Notes: generated by a model not told the origin, from the sequence alone. Counted from the stretch's first letter, positions 9,760 through 19,520 are shown. The stretch: 64,000 bases of DNA from an uncultured Desulfosarcina sp. (GCF_963668215.1 NZ_OY764190.1:62001-126000), one strand, 5' to 3'. Made by a program: numbers and translations.

Positions 9760-10149
9760 ATGAAGCGAACCGCTGTCGCGATTGCCCTGCTGGCGGCGCT
9801 GGTAACGATGGCCGGCTGTGCGGCGTTGATCGTGGGGGCCGGCGCCGGGGCCGGTGTCTATACCTGGGTCAAAGGAGAATTGATCCGTTCTTACGCCAAG
9901 GATTTCGATACGACCGAAAAAGCGGCCATCCAGAGTTTGGAGTATCTTAAGATCACCATCGAAGAGAAAAACCAGGCCGGCAGCGAGACGACCCTAAAGG
10001 GGCGTCAGAGCGACGGCTCGCCGGTTACGGTAACGGTCCGGACCGTCCGCTACGATATGACCGAAGTGGCCGTCCGTTGCGGCTATGTCGGCTATTGGGA
10101 CCGGAAGAATGCCGAACTGATTCATGCCACCATCCTCAACCTCATCTGA
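9760..10149 (+). CDS. DUF3568-type lipoprotein
   Basis: A 129-residue predicted lipoprotein: a basic start, hydrophobic segment and lipobox MAGC with Cys at about residue 20, followed by a glycine-rich stretch (GAGAGAGVYTWVKGEL) and a small alpha/beta domain with TTLKGRQSDGSPVTVTVRTV. This fits the DUF3568 family of small envelope proteins, whose function is unknown. TTGGAGG precedes the ATG at good spacing. Its 3' end overlaps the tilS start by 26 bases, so translation of the two may be coupled. Confidence 0.85.
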   Translation: MKRTAVAIALLAALVTMAGCAALIVGAGAGAGVYTWVKGELIRSYAKDFDTTEKAAIQSLEYLKITIEEKNQAGSETTLKGRQSDGSPVTVTVRTVRYDMTEVAVRCGYVGYWDRKNAELIHATILNLI

Positions 10150-11593
10150 TTGCAAATCGTTTTCGACCACAGTCCGACGAACGCTGGCCGCCCATAGCAT
10201 GCTGGTCTCCGGTGATCGGGTACTGGTGGGCGTTTCCGGAGGGCCGGATTCAATGGCCCTGCTCCATCTGCTGGTGAAAATGCCCTTCCCCGGAAAGACC
10301 GAACTGGGAGTGGCGCATCTCAACCACTGCCTGCGGGGCGAGGCGGCCGAGAAAGAGGCGGATTTCGTGAAACGCGCGGCGGCCGCCCTGGGTTGTCCCT
10401 GCCACGTCGGCCGGGCCAGGGTCATCAACGTCAAACGCAAACTGGGTATTTCCCTGGAAGAGGCGGGTCACCGGGTGCGCTATGCCTTTTTTAGAAAAGT
10501 CATGGCCGACGGGGGCTACAACAAGCTGGCCCTGGGCCACCATATGGACGACAATGCCGAGCAGATGCTGCTGGTTTTGTTGCGCGGAACCGGACCGCGC
10601 GGATTGTCCGGCATCGCTCCGGTAAAGGCAAACCGCATTATCCGCCCCTTGATCCATGTCCGCCGCGCCCAAATCGAGGACTACTTAAGGTCCGAAGGGA
10701 TTTCCTGCATGCGGGACGCCTCCAACGAAGACCGCCGGTTTCTGCGCAATCGGATCCGGCTCGATCTGCTGCCGCTGCTGGCATCGGCTTACAATCCACA
10801 GATCGGGCAACACCTCAATCGATTGGCCGATGTGGTGCGAACGGAGGAGTCCTGGATCGGGGATCTGGTTGCCCGCGAATACCTGAAAACGGTCATTGGC
10901 CGCGAAAAAGGCGGAGTGGCGCTGTCCATCAGCCGCCTGCGGGGGGGCCATACCGCCCTGATGCGCCGCCTGATCCGAATGGCCCTGGAAGAGCTTGCCG
11001 GTAATCTGCGTCGAATCGAATTTTCCCATATCCATTCCGTAAGCCGGCTGTTGGCCGGCGGCGACGGAAAAGAGTGCCATCTTCCCGGCGGCCTTCGCGC
11101 CCGGCGGGACGGCGATCGTCTGGTGCTTTCCATCGTTCCCCGCGATCGACGCAGATCCGCGGCGGCACGGATCGAGAAGTCCGTCGGTTTCATAAAGATC
11201 CTCGAAGGACCCTTTCCGCAGAATTACGAAATCCGGGAAATGGGGATCGGGTTGCGCCTCTCCTTTCTTTCCCGCCGCCGGTTGCCGTCATGGACGGCTA
11301 TCGAACCGAACCGGGCATGTCTGGATTTCGATTGCCTGGCTCTTCCGCTGACCGTCCGGTGGCCGGCGCCCGGAGACCGGTTCCACCCACTGGGTTCCGG
11401 CGGCCGACAGAAGTTGAAAAAATTTTTTATCGATCATCGGGTCCCCCGTCACAACCGATCCAAAACGCCGGTAATGGCGGATCGACGGGGCGTCGTCTGG
11501 CTGATGGGCCAGCGCATCGACGAACGGGTGGGAGTGACCTCGCGGACGTCGCAAATTCTCAACATCGAATTTTTCTTGCTTGACACCCGATGA
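10124..11593 (+). CDS. tilS: tRNA(Ile)-lysidine synthase
   Basis: Modifies C34 of tRNA-Ile(CAU) to lysidine so that it reads AUA codons; essential in bacteria. The 489 residues include the N-type ATP pyrophosphatase P-loop VGVSGGPDSMALLHLL at about 35-50, LGHHMDDNAEQMLL near 140, the RRFLRNRIRLDLLP block, and a C-terminal TilS substrate-binding domain (LTVRWPAPGDRFHPLG, LKKFFIDHRVPRHNR). The chosen ATG overlaps the lipoprotein gene; an internal ATG 25 codons later would remove little conserved sequence, so the start is open. The order tilS-ftsH is widespread among bacteria. Confidence 0.95.
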   Translation: MPPSSTSSDCKSFSTTVRRTLAAHSMLVSGDRVLVGVSGGPDSMALLHLLVKMPFPGKTELGVAHLNHCLRGEAAEKEADFVKRAAAALGCPCHVGRARVINVKRKLGISLEEAGHRVRYAFFRKVMADGGYNKLALGHHMDDNAEQMLLVLLRGTGPRGLSGIAPVKANRIIRPLIHVRRAQIEDYLRSEGISCMRDASNEDRRFLRNRIRLDLLPLLASAYNPQIGQHLNRLADVVRTEESWIGDLVAREYLKTVIGREKGGVALSISRLRGGHTALMRRLIRMALEELAGNLRRIEFSHIHSVSRLLAGGDGKECHLPGGLRARRDGDRLVLSIVPRDRRRSAAARIEKSVGFIKILEGPFPQNYEIREMGIGLRLSFLSRRRLPSWTAIEPNRACLDFDCLALPLTVRWPAPGDRFHPLGSGGRQKLKKFFIDHRVPRHNRSKTPVMADRRGVVWLMGQRIDERVGVTSRTSQILNIEFFLLDTR

Positions 11594-11700
11594 TGGTTAA
11601 TATGATCCTAATCTGTGCGGGTCCGGGAGGTGGGCCGGCAGGAAACCGAATGCAGGAAACTGTTTAGATTCCCAAAAGCGTCGCGAGGAGGAAATCGCTC

Positions 11701-13668
11701 TTGAATCCATTTTATAAGAACCTGGCCCTGTGGCTGGTCATCACCCTGATGATGGTCATGCTGTACAATCTGTTCAATCAGCAGCAGCTCACCCAGAACG
11801 ACATCAGCTATTCCGAATTTCTATCCATGGTAGAGGCCGACCGGGTGTCTGAAGTCACCATTCAGGGCCAGGAGATCCGCGTTACCGATCTCAACCGCAG
11901 TCATTTCAAGATTTACGCCCCCCAGGATCCCGCGTTGATCCAGCGGCTGAAGGACAAGGGCGTCACCATCAATGCCAAACCGCCGGCCGAATCCCCCTGG
12001 TACATGTCCGTTCTGGTTTCCTGGTTCCCCATGATCGTCCTCATCGGCGTGTGGATTTTTTTCATGCGCCAGATGCAAAGCGGCGGCGGCAAGGCCATGT
12101 CCTTTGGCAAGAGCCGGGCCCGTCTGCTCTCCGATCAGCAGGAGAAGGTGACCTTCGAGGATGTGGCCGGCATCGACGAAGCCAAGGAGGAACTGGGGGA
12201 AATCGTCGATTTTCTGAGAGACCCCAAAAAATTCACCCGCCTGGGCGGCCGCATTCCCAAGGGGGTGTTGCTCATGGGGCCTCCGGGTACCGGTAAAACG
12301 CTGCTGGCCCGGGCCATTGCCGGCGAAGCCGGCGTCCCCTTTTTCAGCATCAGCGGCTCCGACTTCGTGGAAATGTTCGTCGGCGTAGGCGCCTCCCGCG
12401 TACGGGACTTGTTCGTGCAGGGCAAGAAAAATGCCCCCTGCATCATTTTCATCGACGAAATCGACGCTGTCGGACGCCACCGCGGCGCCGGCCTGGGCGG
12501 CGGCCATGACGAACGCGAACAGACCCTCAACCAGCTTCTCGTGGAGATGGACGGCTTCGAGTCCAACGAAGGCGTCATCCTCATCTCGGCCACCAACCGG
12601 CCCGACGTATTGGATCCGGCCCTGCTGCGCCCCGGGCGGTTCGACCGCCAGGTCGTGGTGTCGCTGCCCGACATCAAGGGTCGGGAGAAAATCCTGCGGG
12701 TGCACATGAAGCGCACCCCCATCGCTTCGGATGTGGACCCCGTGGTGCTGGCCAAAGGCACGCCCGGTTTTTCCGGTGCGGACCTGGAAAACCTGGTCAA
12801 CGAGGCGGCCCTGCTGGCGGCCAAGCGCAACAAGGAACGGCTGGACATGATGGATTTCGAGGACTCCAAGGACAAGGTCTATATGGGCCTCGAAAGAAAA
12901 TCCAAAGTGATCAAGGAAGAGGACCGGCTGACCACGGCCTACCACGAGGGTGGGCATGCACTGGTGGCCCGCTTCATTCCCGGAACCGATGCGGTCAACA
13001 AAATCACCATCATTCCCCGCGGCCGGGCCGCCGGTGTGACCTGGTTTCTGCCGGAAGAACGGGATTTCCGGTACAAGGATCAACTGGAAGCCGAATTGGC
13101 CATCGCCTTCGGCGGCCGTGTGGCGGAGGAGATCGTTTTCAAGCGCATCAGCACCGGAGCCTCCAATGACATCAAGAAAGCCACGGAACTGGCCCAGCAG
13201 ATGATCCGCAGCTGGGGCATGAGCGAAACCCTGGGTCCCCTCTCTTTCGCCAAAGATGAAGAGCAGGTGTTTCTGGGCCGGGAGATCGCCCAGCACCGCG
13301 ACTATTCCGAAGAGACGGCCCGAAAAATCGACAACGAAATCAACAACCTGGTAATGCAGGCCTACGAGAAGGCCAGGACCGTTCTCACCGAGCACCTGGA
13401 TGTGCTGCATAAACTGGCCGAACAACTGCTGGAAAAAGAGACCATCCTGGGTGCCGAACTGGACGAACTGATCCGCCAGGTGCGGCCGGGCATTGATCTT
13501 CCCGAGAAAGCCGCCGACAGTCAAGAGGCTGATGACAACGCCGACCCGCAGGGGCCGGAAACAACCGTCGAATCCGACGAAGAGGAAGAAAAGGCAGACG
13601 ACCGGACGGATCCACCGGCAGACGACACCTCGCAGTCGACGGAAGAAGAAGACATCCCAAAATCGTGA
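11701..13668 (+). CDS. ftsH: ATP-dependent zinc metalloprotease FtsH
   Basis: Membrane-anchored AAA+ protease for quality control of membrane and short-lived cytosolic proteins. Two transmembrane segments (about residues 5-22 and 105-125) bracket a small periplasmic domain. The Walker A GPPGTGKT is near 193-200, Walker [12 protein letters not shown] follows, and the zinc site HEGGH is near 416, with the third-ligand region downstream. The 655-residue length is normal; the last 50 residues are very acidic. The start is TTG, backed by GAGGAGG nine bases upstream. Confidence 0.98.
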   Translation: MNPFYKNLALWLVITLMMVMLYNLFNQQQLTQNDISYSEFLSMVEADRVSEVTIQGQEIRVTDLNRSHFKIYAPQDPALIQRLKDKGVTINAKPPAESPWYMSVLVSWFPMIVLIGVWIFFMRQMQSGGGKAMSFGKSRARLLSDQQEKVTFEDVAGIDEAKEELGEIVDFLRDPKKFTRLGGRIPKGVLLMGPPGTGKTLLARAIAGEAGVPFFSISGSDFVEMFVGVGASRVRDLFVQGKKNAPCIIFIDEIDAVGRHRGAGLGGGHDEREQTLNQLLVEMDGFESNEGVILISATNRPDVLDPALLRPGRFDRQVVVSLPDIKGREKILRVHMKRTPIASDVDPVVLAKGTPGFSGADLENLVNEAALLAAKRNKERLDMMDFEDSKDKVYMGLERKSKVIKEEDRLTTAYHEGGHALVARFIPGTDAVNKITIIPRGRAAGVTWFLPEERDFRYKDQLEAELAIAFGGRVAEEIVFKRISTGASNDIKKATELAQQMIRSWGMSETLGPLSFAKDEEQVFLGREIAQHRDYSEETARKIDNEINNLVMQAYEKARTVLTEHLDVLHKLAEQLLEKETILGAELDELIRQVRPGIDLPEKAADSQEADDNADPQGPETTVESDEEEEKADDRTDPPADDTSQSTEEEDIPKS

Positions 13669-13717
13669 TCCCCCGTCACGGGTTCACCGGTTTTCAGAAG
13701 AACGAAGGAGATCGCCG

Positions 13718-14596
13718 TTGCGCGCTTTTCCACAGACGGCCACCGTCAGCTGCGGCCCGCACACGCTTGAATTGGGCCCCAAGACCCGGATCATGGGCAT
13801 CGTCAATATCACCCCCGACTCCTTTTCCGACGGGGGGCATTTCTTCTCAGCGGACCGTGCCGTGGCCCAGGGTCTCCAACTGGTGGACGAAGGAGCCGAT
13901 ATCCTTGACATCGGAGGAGAATCCACCCGCCCGTTTTCGGATCCGGTGAGTGAAACCGAGGAGTTGGAACGCGTCCTTCCGGTGATTGAACAGCTGGCCA
14001 AACGAGTGAATGTTCCCATTTCCATCGATACCACCAAGGCCAAGGTCGCCCGCCGCGCCGTCGCCGCCGGAGCGACCATCATCAACGACATCAGCGCTCT
14101 GCGATCGGACCCGCAAATGGCCGCAACAGCCGCCGAGTGCCGGGTTCCCCTGGTGCTCATGCACATGAAAGGCACCCCGAAAACCATGCAGGTCGAACCG
14201 GTTTACGAGGACCTGATCGGCGAGATCAAAACGTTCCTGTCCCAAGCCATGGAGCAGGCCCTGGCCGCCGGTGTGCAGCGTTCCGCCATTATCCTCGACC
14301 CGGGCATCGGATTCGGTAAAACCGTCAGCCACAATCTAAAGATTATTCGCGACCTGGACCGTTTTTACGAATTGGGCGCTCCCCTTTTGATCGGTCCCTC
14401 ACGAAAAGCGTTTATCCGCCGTTTGCTCAAGGGAGAGGCTCAAAAGGAGCCGGAACCGCTGTCCACGGAAGTGGCCCGGGGCACCCAGGCCACGGTAGCG
14501 GCGGCAGCCATGCAGGGTGCGCATATCGTCCGGGTTCACGATGTCGCCCGCACCAGGGCCACACTTACCCTAATCGATGCGATTCGATCCGCATAA
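13718..14596 (+). CDS. folP: Dihydropteroate synthase
   Basis: Condenses p-aminobenzoate with the pterin pyrophosphate in folate synthesis; cytosolic TIM barrel. GIVNITPDSFSDGG near the N-terminus is the first signature and DIGGESTRPF the second; the pterin-site Asp is in IILDPGIGFGKT and GPSRKAFI carries the phosphate-binding loop. I place the start at TTG (13718) because AAGGAGA stands eight bases upstream. The reading frame stays open for 75 further codons upstream, but that part is Arg/Lys-rich sequence inside the ftsH 3' end and is not family-like. The resulting 292 residues is a normal length. Confidence 0.95.
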   Translation: MRAFPQTATVSCGPHTLELGPKTRIMGIVNITPDSFSDGGHFFSADRAVAQGLQLVDEGADILDIGGESTRPFSDPVSETEELERVLPVIEQLAKRVNVPISIDTTKAKVARRAVAAGATIINDISALRSDPQMAATAAECRVPLVLMHMKGTPKTMQVEPVYEDLIGEIKTFLSQAMEQALAAGVQRSAIILDPGIGFGKTVSHNLKIIRDLDRFYELGAPLLIGPSRKAFIRRLLKGEAQKEPEPLSTEVARGTQATVAAAAMQGAHIVRVHDVARTRATLTLIDAIRSA

Positions 14597-14601
14597 TTCC
14601 T

Positions 14602-15534
14602 ATGACATCTTCTTCGCCAACCCAGCAACGCTCGACCGGCAGATGGATCCGGTGGCTGGTTCTGCCCCTGCTTCTCGGTGTGGTGACCCTGGTCATGATC
14701 GTCCGGACGGAAAAAAGGGAGATGGAAATCGCCATCGATGTCTCTTTCACCCATCTTGCCGACGACCTGCTGATCATGAACCCGTCCAGTCAAAACGTAC
14801 GGTTGCTGGTTGTCTCACGCTCCCCTGGTTTCGATGCGGCTGCTTCCACGGGCATCTCGTGCAAGCTGGATCTTAGCGGCCTGCGGGCAGGCACCCACAA
14901 ACTGGCCATCGAACCGAGCGATGTGACCCTGCCCAAGGAGGTGGAACTAAAGGCCCTGCTCACGCCTTTTCTGACGATCCATCTGGAGCCCGTGGTCCTG
15001 AAAACCGTCGATGTCGTGGCCGTGCTGGAAGGCAACGCTGCACCGGGATACGCGGTCACCGCAGTAAAACTGGAGCCGGACCGTGTGGTTCTGAAGGGAA
15101 CGGCAGGCTCGCTGGCCGATATCGAAACGGTCAAAACGCACCCCATTAATCTGGAAGAGGCCGCCGAATCGTTTAAAAAAGAAGTTCCCCTCAACCTCCC
15201 GGAAGCCATCGCCGTGGACCCGCCCCTGCGGATTGCGGTTGCCCGGGTGGAGGTCACCGAGCGCATCGTTACCCGGGTGCTGGAAAATATCCCTGTCACA
15301 GTCAAAGGCGCCTCAACGGAATATCGTATTGAACCGCAAACCATCATGCTGACGGTCAGCGGACCGGAAGCCGTCGTCAATGCACTCGAGTCCAATACGG
15401 ATTTTTCCGTCACCGTGGATCTGAGCGGGCTTGCTCCGGGGCGCCACCTGCTGAAAGCAGCCATTCACCTGCCCGTGGGCACGACCCTGACCCGTGTCGA
15501 TCCTGAGCAATTCTCCGTAACCATCAACAAGTAG
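14602..15534 (+). CDS. YbbR-domain (CdaR-like) protein
   Basis: A 310-residue protein with one N-terminal membrane segment (about residues 15-33) and an extracytoplasmic part made of YbbR-type repeats; the segments LDLSGLRAGTHKLAI and VDLSGLAPGRHLLKAAI are equivalent positions of two repeats. In many bacteria this family (CdaR) lies next to and regulates the diadenylate cyclase CdaA. Here the gene follows folP by five bases with no cyclase between. No strong ribosome site is seen, so translation may be coupled to folP. Function is therefore uncertain beyond the family name. Confidence 0.88.
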   Translation: MTSSSPTQQRSTGRWIRWLVLPLLLGVVTLVMIVRTEKREMEIAIDVSFTHLADDLLIMNPSSQNVRLLVVSRSPGFDAAASTGISCKLDLSGLRAGTHKLAIEPSDVTLPKEVELKALLTPFLTIHLEPVVLKTVDVVAVLEGNAAPGYAVTAVKLEPDRVVLKGTAGSLADIETVKTHPINLEEAAESFKKEVPLNLPEAIAVDPPLRIAVARVEVTERIVTRVLENIPVTVKGASTEYRIEPQTIMLTVSGPEAVVNALESNTDFSVTVDLSGLAPGRHLLKAAIHLPVGTTLTRVDPEQFSVTINK

Positions 15535-15547
15535 ACCGGAGTCCAAT

Positions 15548-16315
15548 ATGTTATTCGTCATCGATGTAGGCAACACCAACACCGTTATGGGCATTTACCG
15601 GGACGACACCCTGGTCAAGGATTGGCGCATCCGCACCGAACGAAAAACGACCGAAGACGAATTCAATGTGATCGTTGCCAGCCTGATGGCTACGGGAGGA
15701 ATCGACTCCAGCGCAATTAAACGGACCATTATCTCCTGTGTCGTTCCCCCGATGGTGACCATATTGGATTCCTTTTGCCGCAAATATCTGGGGCATGCCC
15801 CCCGTTGGGTGGATGCCCGTTCCTATACCCGCATGCCGATCCTGATGCACAACCCGTCCGAAGTGGGGGCCGACCGGATCGTAAACTCCGTTGCGGCCTA
15901 TCGAAAGTATCGCCAAAGCTTAATCATCATCGATTTCGGAACCGCCACCACCTTCGATGTCGTTTCCGGCAAGGGGGAATATCTGGGCGGGGCCATCAGC
16001 CCCGGCATCATGATCGCCTCCGAAGCCCTGTTCCGGGAGGCCTCCAAGCTGCCGCGGGTGGAAATCTTCGAGCCGCCCGAAAATGTCATCGGCAAAGACA
16101 CGATCAGCGGAATCAAATCGGGAATCATTTTCGGCTACGCCGGCCTTGTGGACGGGATTGTGGGACGCATGAAAGCGCAGATGGACCCGCCGCCTTTGAT
16201 CCTGGCCACGGGAGGGCTGGCGCCGCTGATGGCCAACGTCGCCACCTCCATCGATCATGTGGAGTCCGATTTAACCCTGGAGGGGCTGAGAATCATCAGC
16301 CAGGAGATGGAATAA
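15548..16315 (+). CDS. coaX: Type III pantothenate kinase
   Basis: Phosphorylates pantothenate, the first step of CoA synthesis; needs a monovalent cation in the family. The 255 residues begin with the ASKHA phosphate motif FVIDVGNTNTVMGIY. They carry the substrate block NPSEVGADRIVNSVAAY with the catalytic Asp, a second phosphate motif IIDFGTATTFDVV, and GGAISPGI. GGAG precedes the ATG at suitable spacing. It is the last gene of the tilS-ftsH-folP-ybbR-coaX run; the insertion sequence begins 15 bases after its stop. Confidence 0.96.
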   Translation: MLFVIDVGNTNTVMGIYRDDTLVKDWRIRTERKTTEDEFNVIVASLMATGGIDSSAIKRTIISCVVPPMVTILDSFCRKYLGHAPRWVDARSYTRMPILMHNPSEVGADRIVNSVAAYRKYRQSLIIIDFGTATTFDVVSGKGEYLGGAISPGIMIASEALFREASKLPRVEIFEPPENVIGKDTISGIKSGIIFGYAGLVDGIVGRMKAQMDPPPLILATGGLAPLMANVATSIDHVESDLTLEGLRIISQEME

Positions 16316-16330
16316 CAAAACGTCCGGCTT

Positions 16331-17661
16331 CATTAGTGTCCGGTTAAGAATCAAATAAATTCAGTTGGATATATCCAGAAGTAAATTTGTTATTGTAATC
16401 ATTTTCTGTCAATGCCCGTGAAATAAGGGTTTTCTCAAAAAGAGTAATACTCAGAACCTGTAAAATTGTGTAGAGGCTCTGGTCAAGGGCCAGGCGTTTT
16501 TTCATGATGGCCACCAGCACATAAACGGATATAGCGATCCAGATCTGGGTTTTTACGGCGGTTTCCGAAACCCCGAAAAATTTCTTTATCCGAAGGTGCT
16601 GCTTGATCCATTTGAAAAACAGCTCCACTTGCCAGCGGGATTTATACAAATCAGCTACGGTCCGGGCCTCTAATTCGAAATGATTGGTTAAGAACGTCAG
16701 GCGTTTTTCGGTTTCAGTATCGAAATATTTTATTCGTCGCAATTTTTCCGGATAGCCAATGGCCGATTTATACACCACCGGGCGAACGGTTTGATCACAG
16801 ATCACACCACTGGATTTATCCACAGGTGAGGAGTAGAGCCGTCTCAACTTGGTGTTGGCTTTGGTCCTCAGGATGAAGAAAGCCCACCGGCGATGTAATC
16901 GATGGAGCCGGTCGAAATCAAGATAGGCACGATCCATTACATAAATCGAACCGGGTTCCGGAAGCAGTTCATCAAGAATATTGACATCATGAACATTGGC
17001 ATCGGTTATGCGCACAAATGACGGGATATTTCCCCTGAGATCGAGCAACGTATGGACCTTTATCCCGCTTTTGGTGGATCGAAACCGCGCCCATGGAAAA
17101 ACCGAGCGACAAAGGTCGATTGTGGATGCATCCAAGGCATAAACCGTTTCTTCGAGTTCGAGGCCGAAATCTTCATCCGCATAAAGTTTTCGGGCCTGCC
17201 CGATCAAAACTTGGGCGAAGTCGCAGTAAATACGCCAATCCCGTTTTTCATTGGCATCGGCAAGCGTGCTCCTGGCGACTTTACACTGGATTCCAACGTC
17301 ATGAAGCTTGTTGTGCATCGCCCGTAAACAAAGAACTGTATCGCGGAGGCTTTCACGATAGGTCAGTTGCGCAAATGCCATACACAGAAACTGCTCGTAG
17401 CATGAGAAAGAACGAATTCGGTAGTTGCCGTTATAACGTTTAACACAGGTACGAAAGCTTTTCCGTGGCAAAAAGTCCAGTACCTGCGAAAAGACGGTTC
17501 TCCCTTGATACATGTGCATCTCCCTTCGCTTTTATGTCATGCGAAGGGCTCTACTGGGGTAAAAATCCAAAATCAAGGGGTTGCCCGTGTAAAAATGGAC
17601 TTAATCCTATCATAAACAATATGTTATGTTGTTTTAAGCAAACCTTAACCGGACACTAGTG
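16331..17661. mobile_element. Complete IS4-family insertion sequence with 9-bp target duplication
   Basis: A 1331-bp element bounded by 18-base inverted ends (CATTAGTGTCCGGTTAAG on the left, CACTAGTGTCCGGTTAAG read inward on the right, one mismatch). The nine bases GTCCGGCTT occur directly outside both ends (16322-16330 and 17662-17670), a clean target-site duplication that fixes the borders. It carries one transposase gene on the minus strand. It lies between coaX and the metallo-beta-lactamase-fold gene and breaks neither. The intact ends and open gene suggest a fairly recent insertion. Confidence 0.95.
16344..17519 (-). CDS. IS4-family transposase
   Basis: A 391-residue DDE transposase that cuts and pastes the surrounding element. 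An N-terminal DUF4372-like region (LPRKSFRTCVKRYNGNYRIR) precedes the catalytic core. The first Asp is in YALDASTIDL, the second in VMDRAYLDFDRL, and the Glu in the IS4 signature Y-x2-R-x3-E-x6-K (YKSRWQVELFFKWIK). No stop or frameshift interrupts it, so it may be active. The stop codon lies within the left inverted end. Confidence 0.95.
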   Translation of the reverse strand: MHMYQGRTVFSQVLDFLPRKSFRTCVKRYNGNYRIRSFSCYEQFLCMAFAQLTYRESLRDTVLCLRAMHNKLHDVGIQCKVARSTLADANEKRDWRIYCDFAQVLIGQARKLYADEDFGLELEETVYALDASTIDLCRSVFPWARFRSTKSGIKVHTLLDLRGNIPSFVRITDANVHDVNILDELLPEPGSIYVMDRAYLDFDRLHRLHRRWAFFILRTKANTKLRRLYSSPVDKSSGVICDQTVRPVVYKSAIGYPEKLRRIKYFDTETEKRLTFLTNHFELEARTVADLYKSRWQVELFFKWIKQHLRIKKFFGVSETAVKTQIWIAISVYVLVAIMKKRLALDQSLYTILQVLSITLFEKTLISRALTENDYNNKFTSGYIQLNLFDS

Positions 17662-17688
17662 GTCCGGCTTATAAAAACGGTGTTCCCG

Positions 17689-18633
17689 TCAGGCGTCCAG
17701 GTTTTCCCTGCGATAGGTCAGATACCCGGCAAACCCCTTGACGCTGTTCAGCAGAAAGCCGCGCTCCCGCTCCTGAACCTCGAGGGACAGCTCTTCGAAG
17801 CCCTTCAGGTTCGGATCCTTGCGCAGCATCAGATCCACCCATCTTTCGTAGCCGTCCTGCGATCCCGAAATTCCTTCGTCCAGTGCCGTACTCAGGGTTT
17901 TCTCCCAGAAAAGGATCTGGTCACGGTGTCTGGCCAGCATTTGCATCCCGTTGTTTTGCAGGCCGAAATGGCCGTAGCAGATGGTTCGAGGAGCGGCGGC
18001 CATGATTCGGTCGATACTGGCCAGGGAGGTTTCCAGAAAAAATCGGGGCGGGGTGGCCGGACGCAGGTATGTCTCCCCCGAGGAAAGGGGCAGGCAGACG
18101 CCGCCGGCTTCCCCGGCAAAGAGGCACTCGGCGGCGGCAATGGCATAGTGGTGCGGCGAGTGGCCGGGGGTGTCCAGCAATTGAAACGGAGCTGCGGCAA
18201 GGTCGCTCTCGGTTGCGATACTCGCAGGGGCGACGGGCAGCATACGTTCATAAGCGCGGGCAGTGTCCCCCAGCGTCTTTACCGTTCCCTGCCACAATCG
18301 CTCGGGATCGACGATATGGGGCACGCCTTTGGGATGACAGATCACCGGCGTCCCGGCAAACTGAAGGGCCAGATGGCCGATGGCACCGGCATGGTCGATA
18401 TGAATGTGGGTTAAACAGATGTAGTCCAGATGCGCTACACCCAGCTCTGATAGCGCATCGGTGAGCTGCGTCACGGTCACGGCAGGCCCCACATCCACCA
18501 GGTAGACGGCATCCGGCCCCCTGACCAGCCAGGCGGCGATGAAATTATCGAAACCCTTGATGGGAGGTGTCAGAACGATCTGGTAGATCCGGGGGGCAAG
18601 GTGATGGATTTGATAACTGGCGGCAACCGTCAC
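17689..18633 (-). CDS. MBL-fold metallo-hydrolase
   Basis: A 314-residue metallo-beta-lactamase-fold hydrolase; substrate unknown. The metal-binding motif THIHIDHAGAIGH (HxHxDH) lies near residue 76-88, followed by a later His in TPGHSPHHY and a Gly-His in CYGHFGL, so both metal sites look complete. The long C-terminal third is helical. It starts with GTG three bases after the stop of the 52-residue gene upstream, which implies translational coupling. It is the last gene of the pilT-containing minus-strand run; the operon's relation to the enzyme's substrate cannot be read from the sequence. Confidence 0.9.
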   Translation of the reverse strand: MTVAASYQIHHLAPRIYQIVLTPPIKGFDNFIAAWLVRGPDAVYLVDVGPAVTVTQLTDALSELGVAHLDYICLTHIHIDHAGAIGHLALQFAGTPVICHPKGVPHIVDPERLWQGTVKTLGDTARAYERMLPVAPASIATESDLAAAPFQLLDTPGHSPHHYAIAAAECLFAGEAGGVCLPLSSGETYLRPATPPRFFLETSLASIDRIMAAAPRTICYGHFGLQNNGMQMLARHRDQILFWEKTLSTALDEGISGSQDGYERWVDLMLRKDPNLKGFEELSLEVQERERGFLLNSVKGFAGYLTYRRENLDA

Positions 18634-18636
18634 GGA

Positions 18637-18795
18637 TCAGTCCATCCCCATTTCCTGTTCGAGTTGGCTGATGCGTTCCTTCAAAACCTGTTTTTCCTTT
18701 TCCGGCAAGGCCGGGTCGGCCAGGCGCCGCTTCAGCCCCAAGAGGACCATCTCTTCTCTGTATTCCGTACAGGTATATTTTCCGGTAGAACTCAT
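18637..18795 (-). CDS. Small charged helical protein
   Basis: A 52-residue protein beginning MSSTGKYTCTEYREEM and ending EQEMGMD. It is rich in Glu, Lys, Arg and Leu in a heptad-like pattern (LKRRLADPALPEKEKQ, LKERISQLEQ) and should form a helical hairpin or coiled coil. I recall similar short proteins in sulfate reducers but know no function. The ATG at 18795 has only a weak AAAGAA upstream, but its stop lies three bases before the next gene's GTG start, which supports it being real. Confidence 0.7.
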   Translation of the reverse strand: MSSTGKYTCTEYREEMVLLGLKRRLADPALPEKEKQVLKERISQLEQEMGMD

Positions 18796-18820
18796 TTCTT
18801 TGCACACTGTATTAAAGGGT

Positions 18821-18860
18821 TGAGCGTAACGCGGATATCGGCTTTTTTACGGAGTCGTCA
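18821..18860. repeat. 40-base intergenic repeat, copy 1
   Basis: TGAGCGTAACGCGGATATCG followed by a T-rich stretch and TCGTCA. It matches the element at 33189-33228 over its full 40-base length with about six or seven differences. It begins one base beyond the stop codon of the minus-strand receiver gene, as the other copy does for nrdJ. Confidence 0.75.
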
Positions 18861-18861
18861 A

Positions 18862-19518
18862 TCAGGCCATGCAATCCTTGTAGGCCTGATAAAACATCCC
18901 GTGGTCGGCCATGGCCCGCCGCAGGATCTTGTCGAAATCGGAAATGTTGTCCACATTCACGATCAGGTTGACGCTTTTTTGGAACGCCGTCATCTGGTCC
19001 ATGGTCCGAAAGCGGCGGGTAATCATGGTCACGAAGATTTCACGACGCACGGCCATGTTCAGCCGTTCCAGGTAAATCAATACGCCGTTGGCATCCGGAT
19101 TTTTGGCATCGAAGTATTCATCAACGACGATGAGATTGTAATTGAGGTAGCGCATACTCTTTAAGGCTTCACGGCCGTTTTTGACCTCGGTGATGTGGTA
19201 CTCCAACACATCCAACACCGGTGTGATGGCCTTTTTGATCATGGGATCGGATTCACACAGCAGCGCGGTCTTACCTTCCTCCTCTACAAAGTCGAATGGC
19301 TTTTCCGACGCATCGTAGCCTTCGCCTTCGTCCTCATCGAAGGAGAAAAAATCCTCTTCGAAATCCTGCTGATGGGATGCATCGTCATCCTTTGCGGCCG
19401 GCGATACGCGGATGCGGTTTTCGCATTTGGGGCATTTCAGGAAAGCCGCCTTGTCTTTGGGAAGCTTTTCGTCGGCAATCTTGAATTTGCTCTGGCAGCT
19501 TTCGCAAATAATTTCCAT
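18862..19518 (-). CDS. Zinc-ribbon / receiver-domain protein
   Basis: A 218-residue protein. The N-terminus is an MJ0042-type zinc ribbon (CESC at residues 5-8, CPKC near 29-32). An acidic linker of about 50 residues rich in Asp and Glu follows, then a response-regulator-like receiver fold (ALLCESDPMIKKAITPVLDVL onward). The likely phosphate-acceptor position is in NLIVVDEYFD. There is no output domain, so it probably signals by protein contact. It starts two bases after the stop of the second PilT-type ATPase gene, suggesting a role linked to pilus retraction or motility; that link is inference. Confidence 0.85.
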   Translation of the reverse strand: MEIICESCQSKFKIADEKLPKDKAAFLKCPKCENRIRVSPAAKDDDASHQQDFEEDFFSFDEDEGEGYDASEKPFDFVEEEGKTALLCESDPMIKKAITPVLDVLEYHITEVKNGREALKSMRYLNYNLIVVDEYFDAKNPDANGVLIYLERLNMAVRREIFVTMITRRFRTMDQMTAFQKSVNLIVNVDNISDFDKILRRAMADHGMFYQAYKDCMA

Positions 19519-19520
19519 AA

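Noticed and set aside
13493..13717. Extended N-terminus for dihydropteroate synthase
   Set aside because: The frame is open but encodes Arg/Lys-rich sequence opposite the acidic 3' end of ftsH, and the well-placed ribosome site favours the TTG at 13718.
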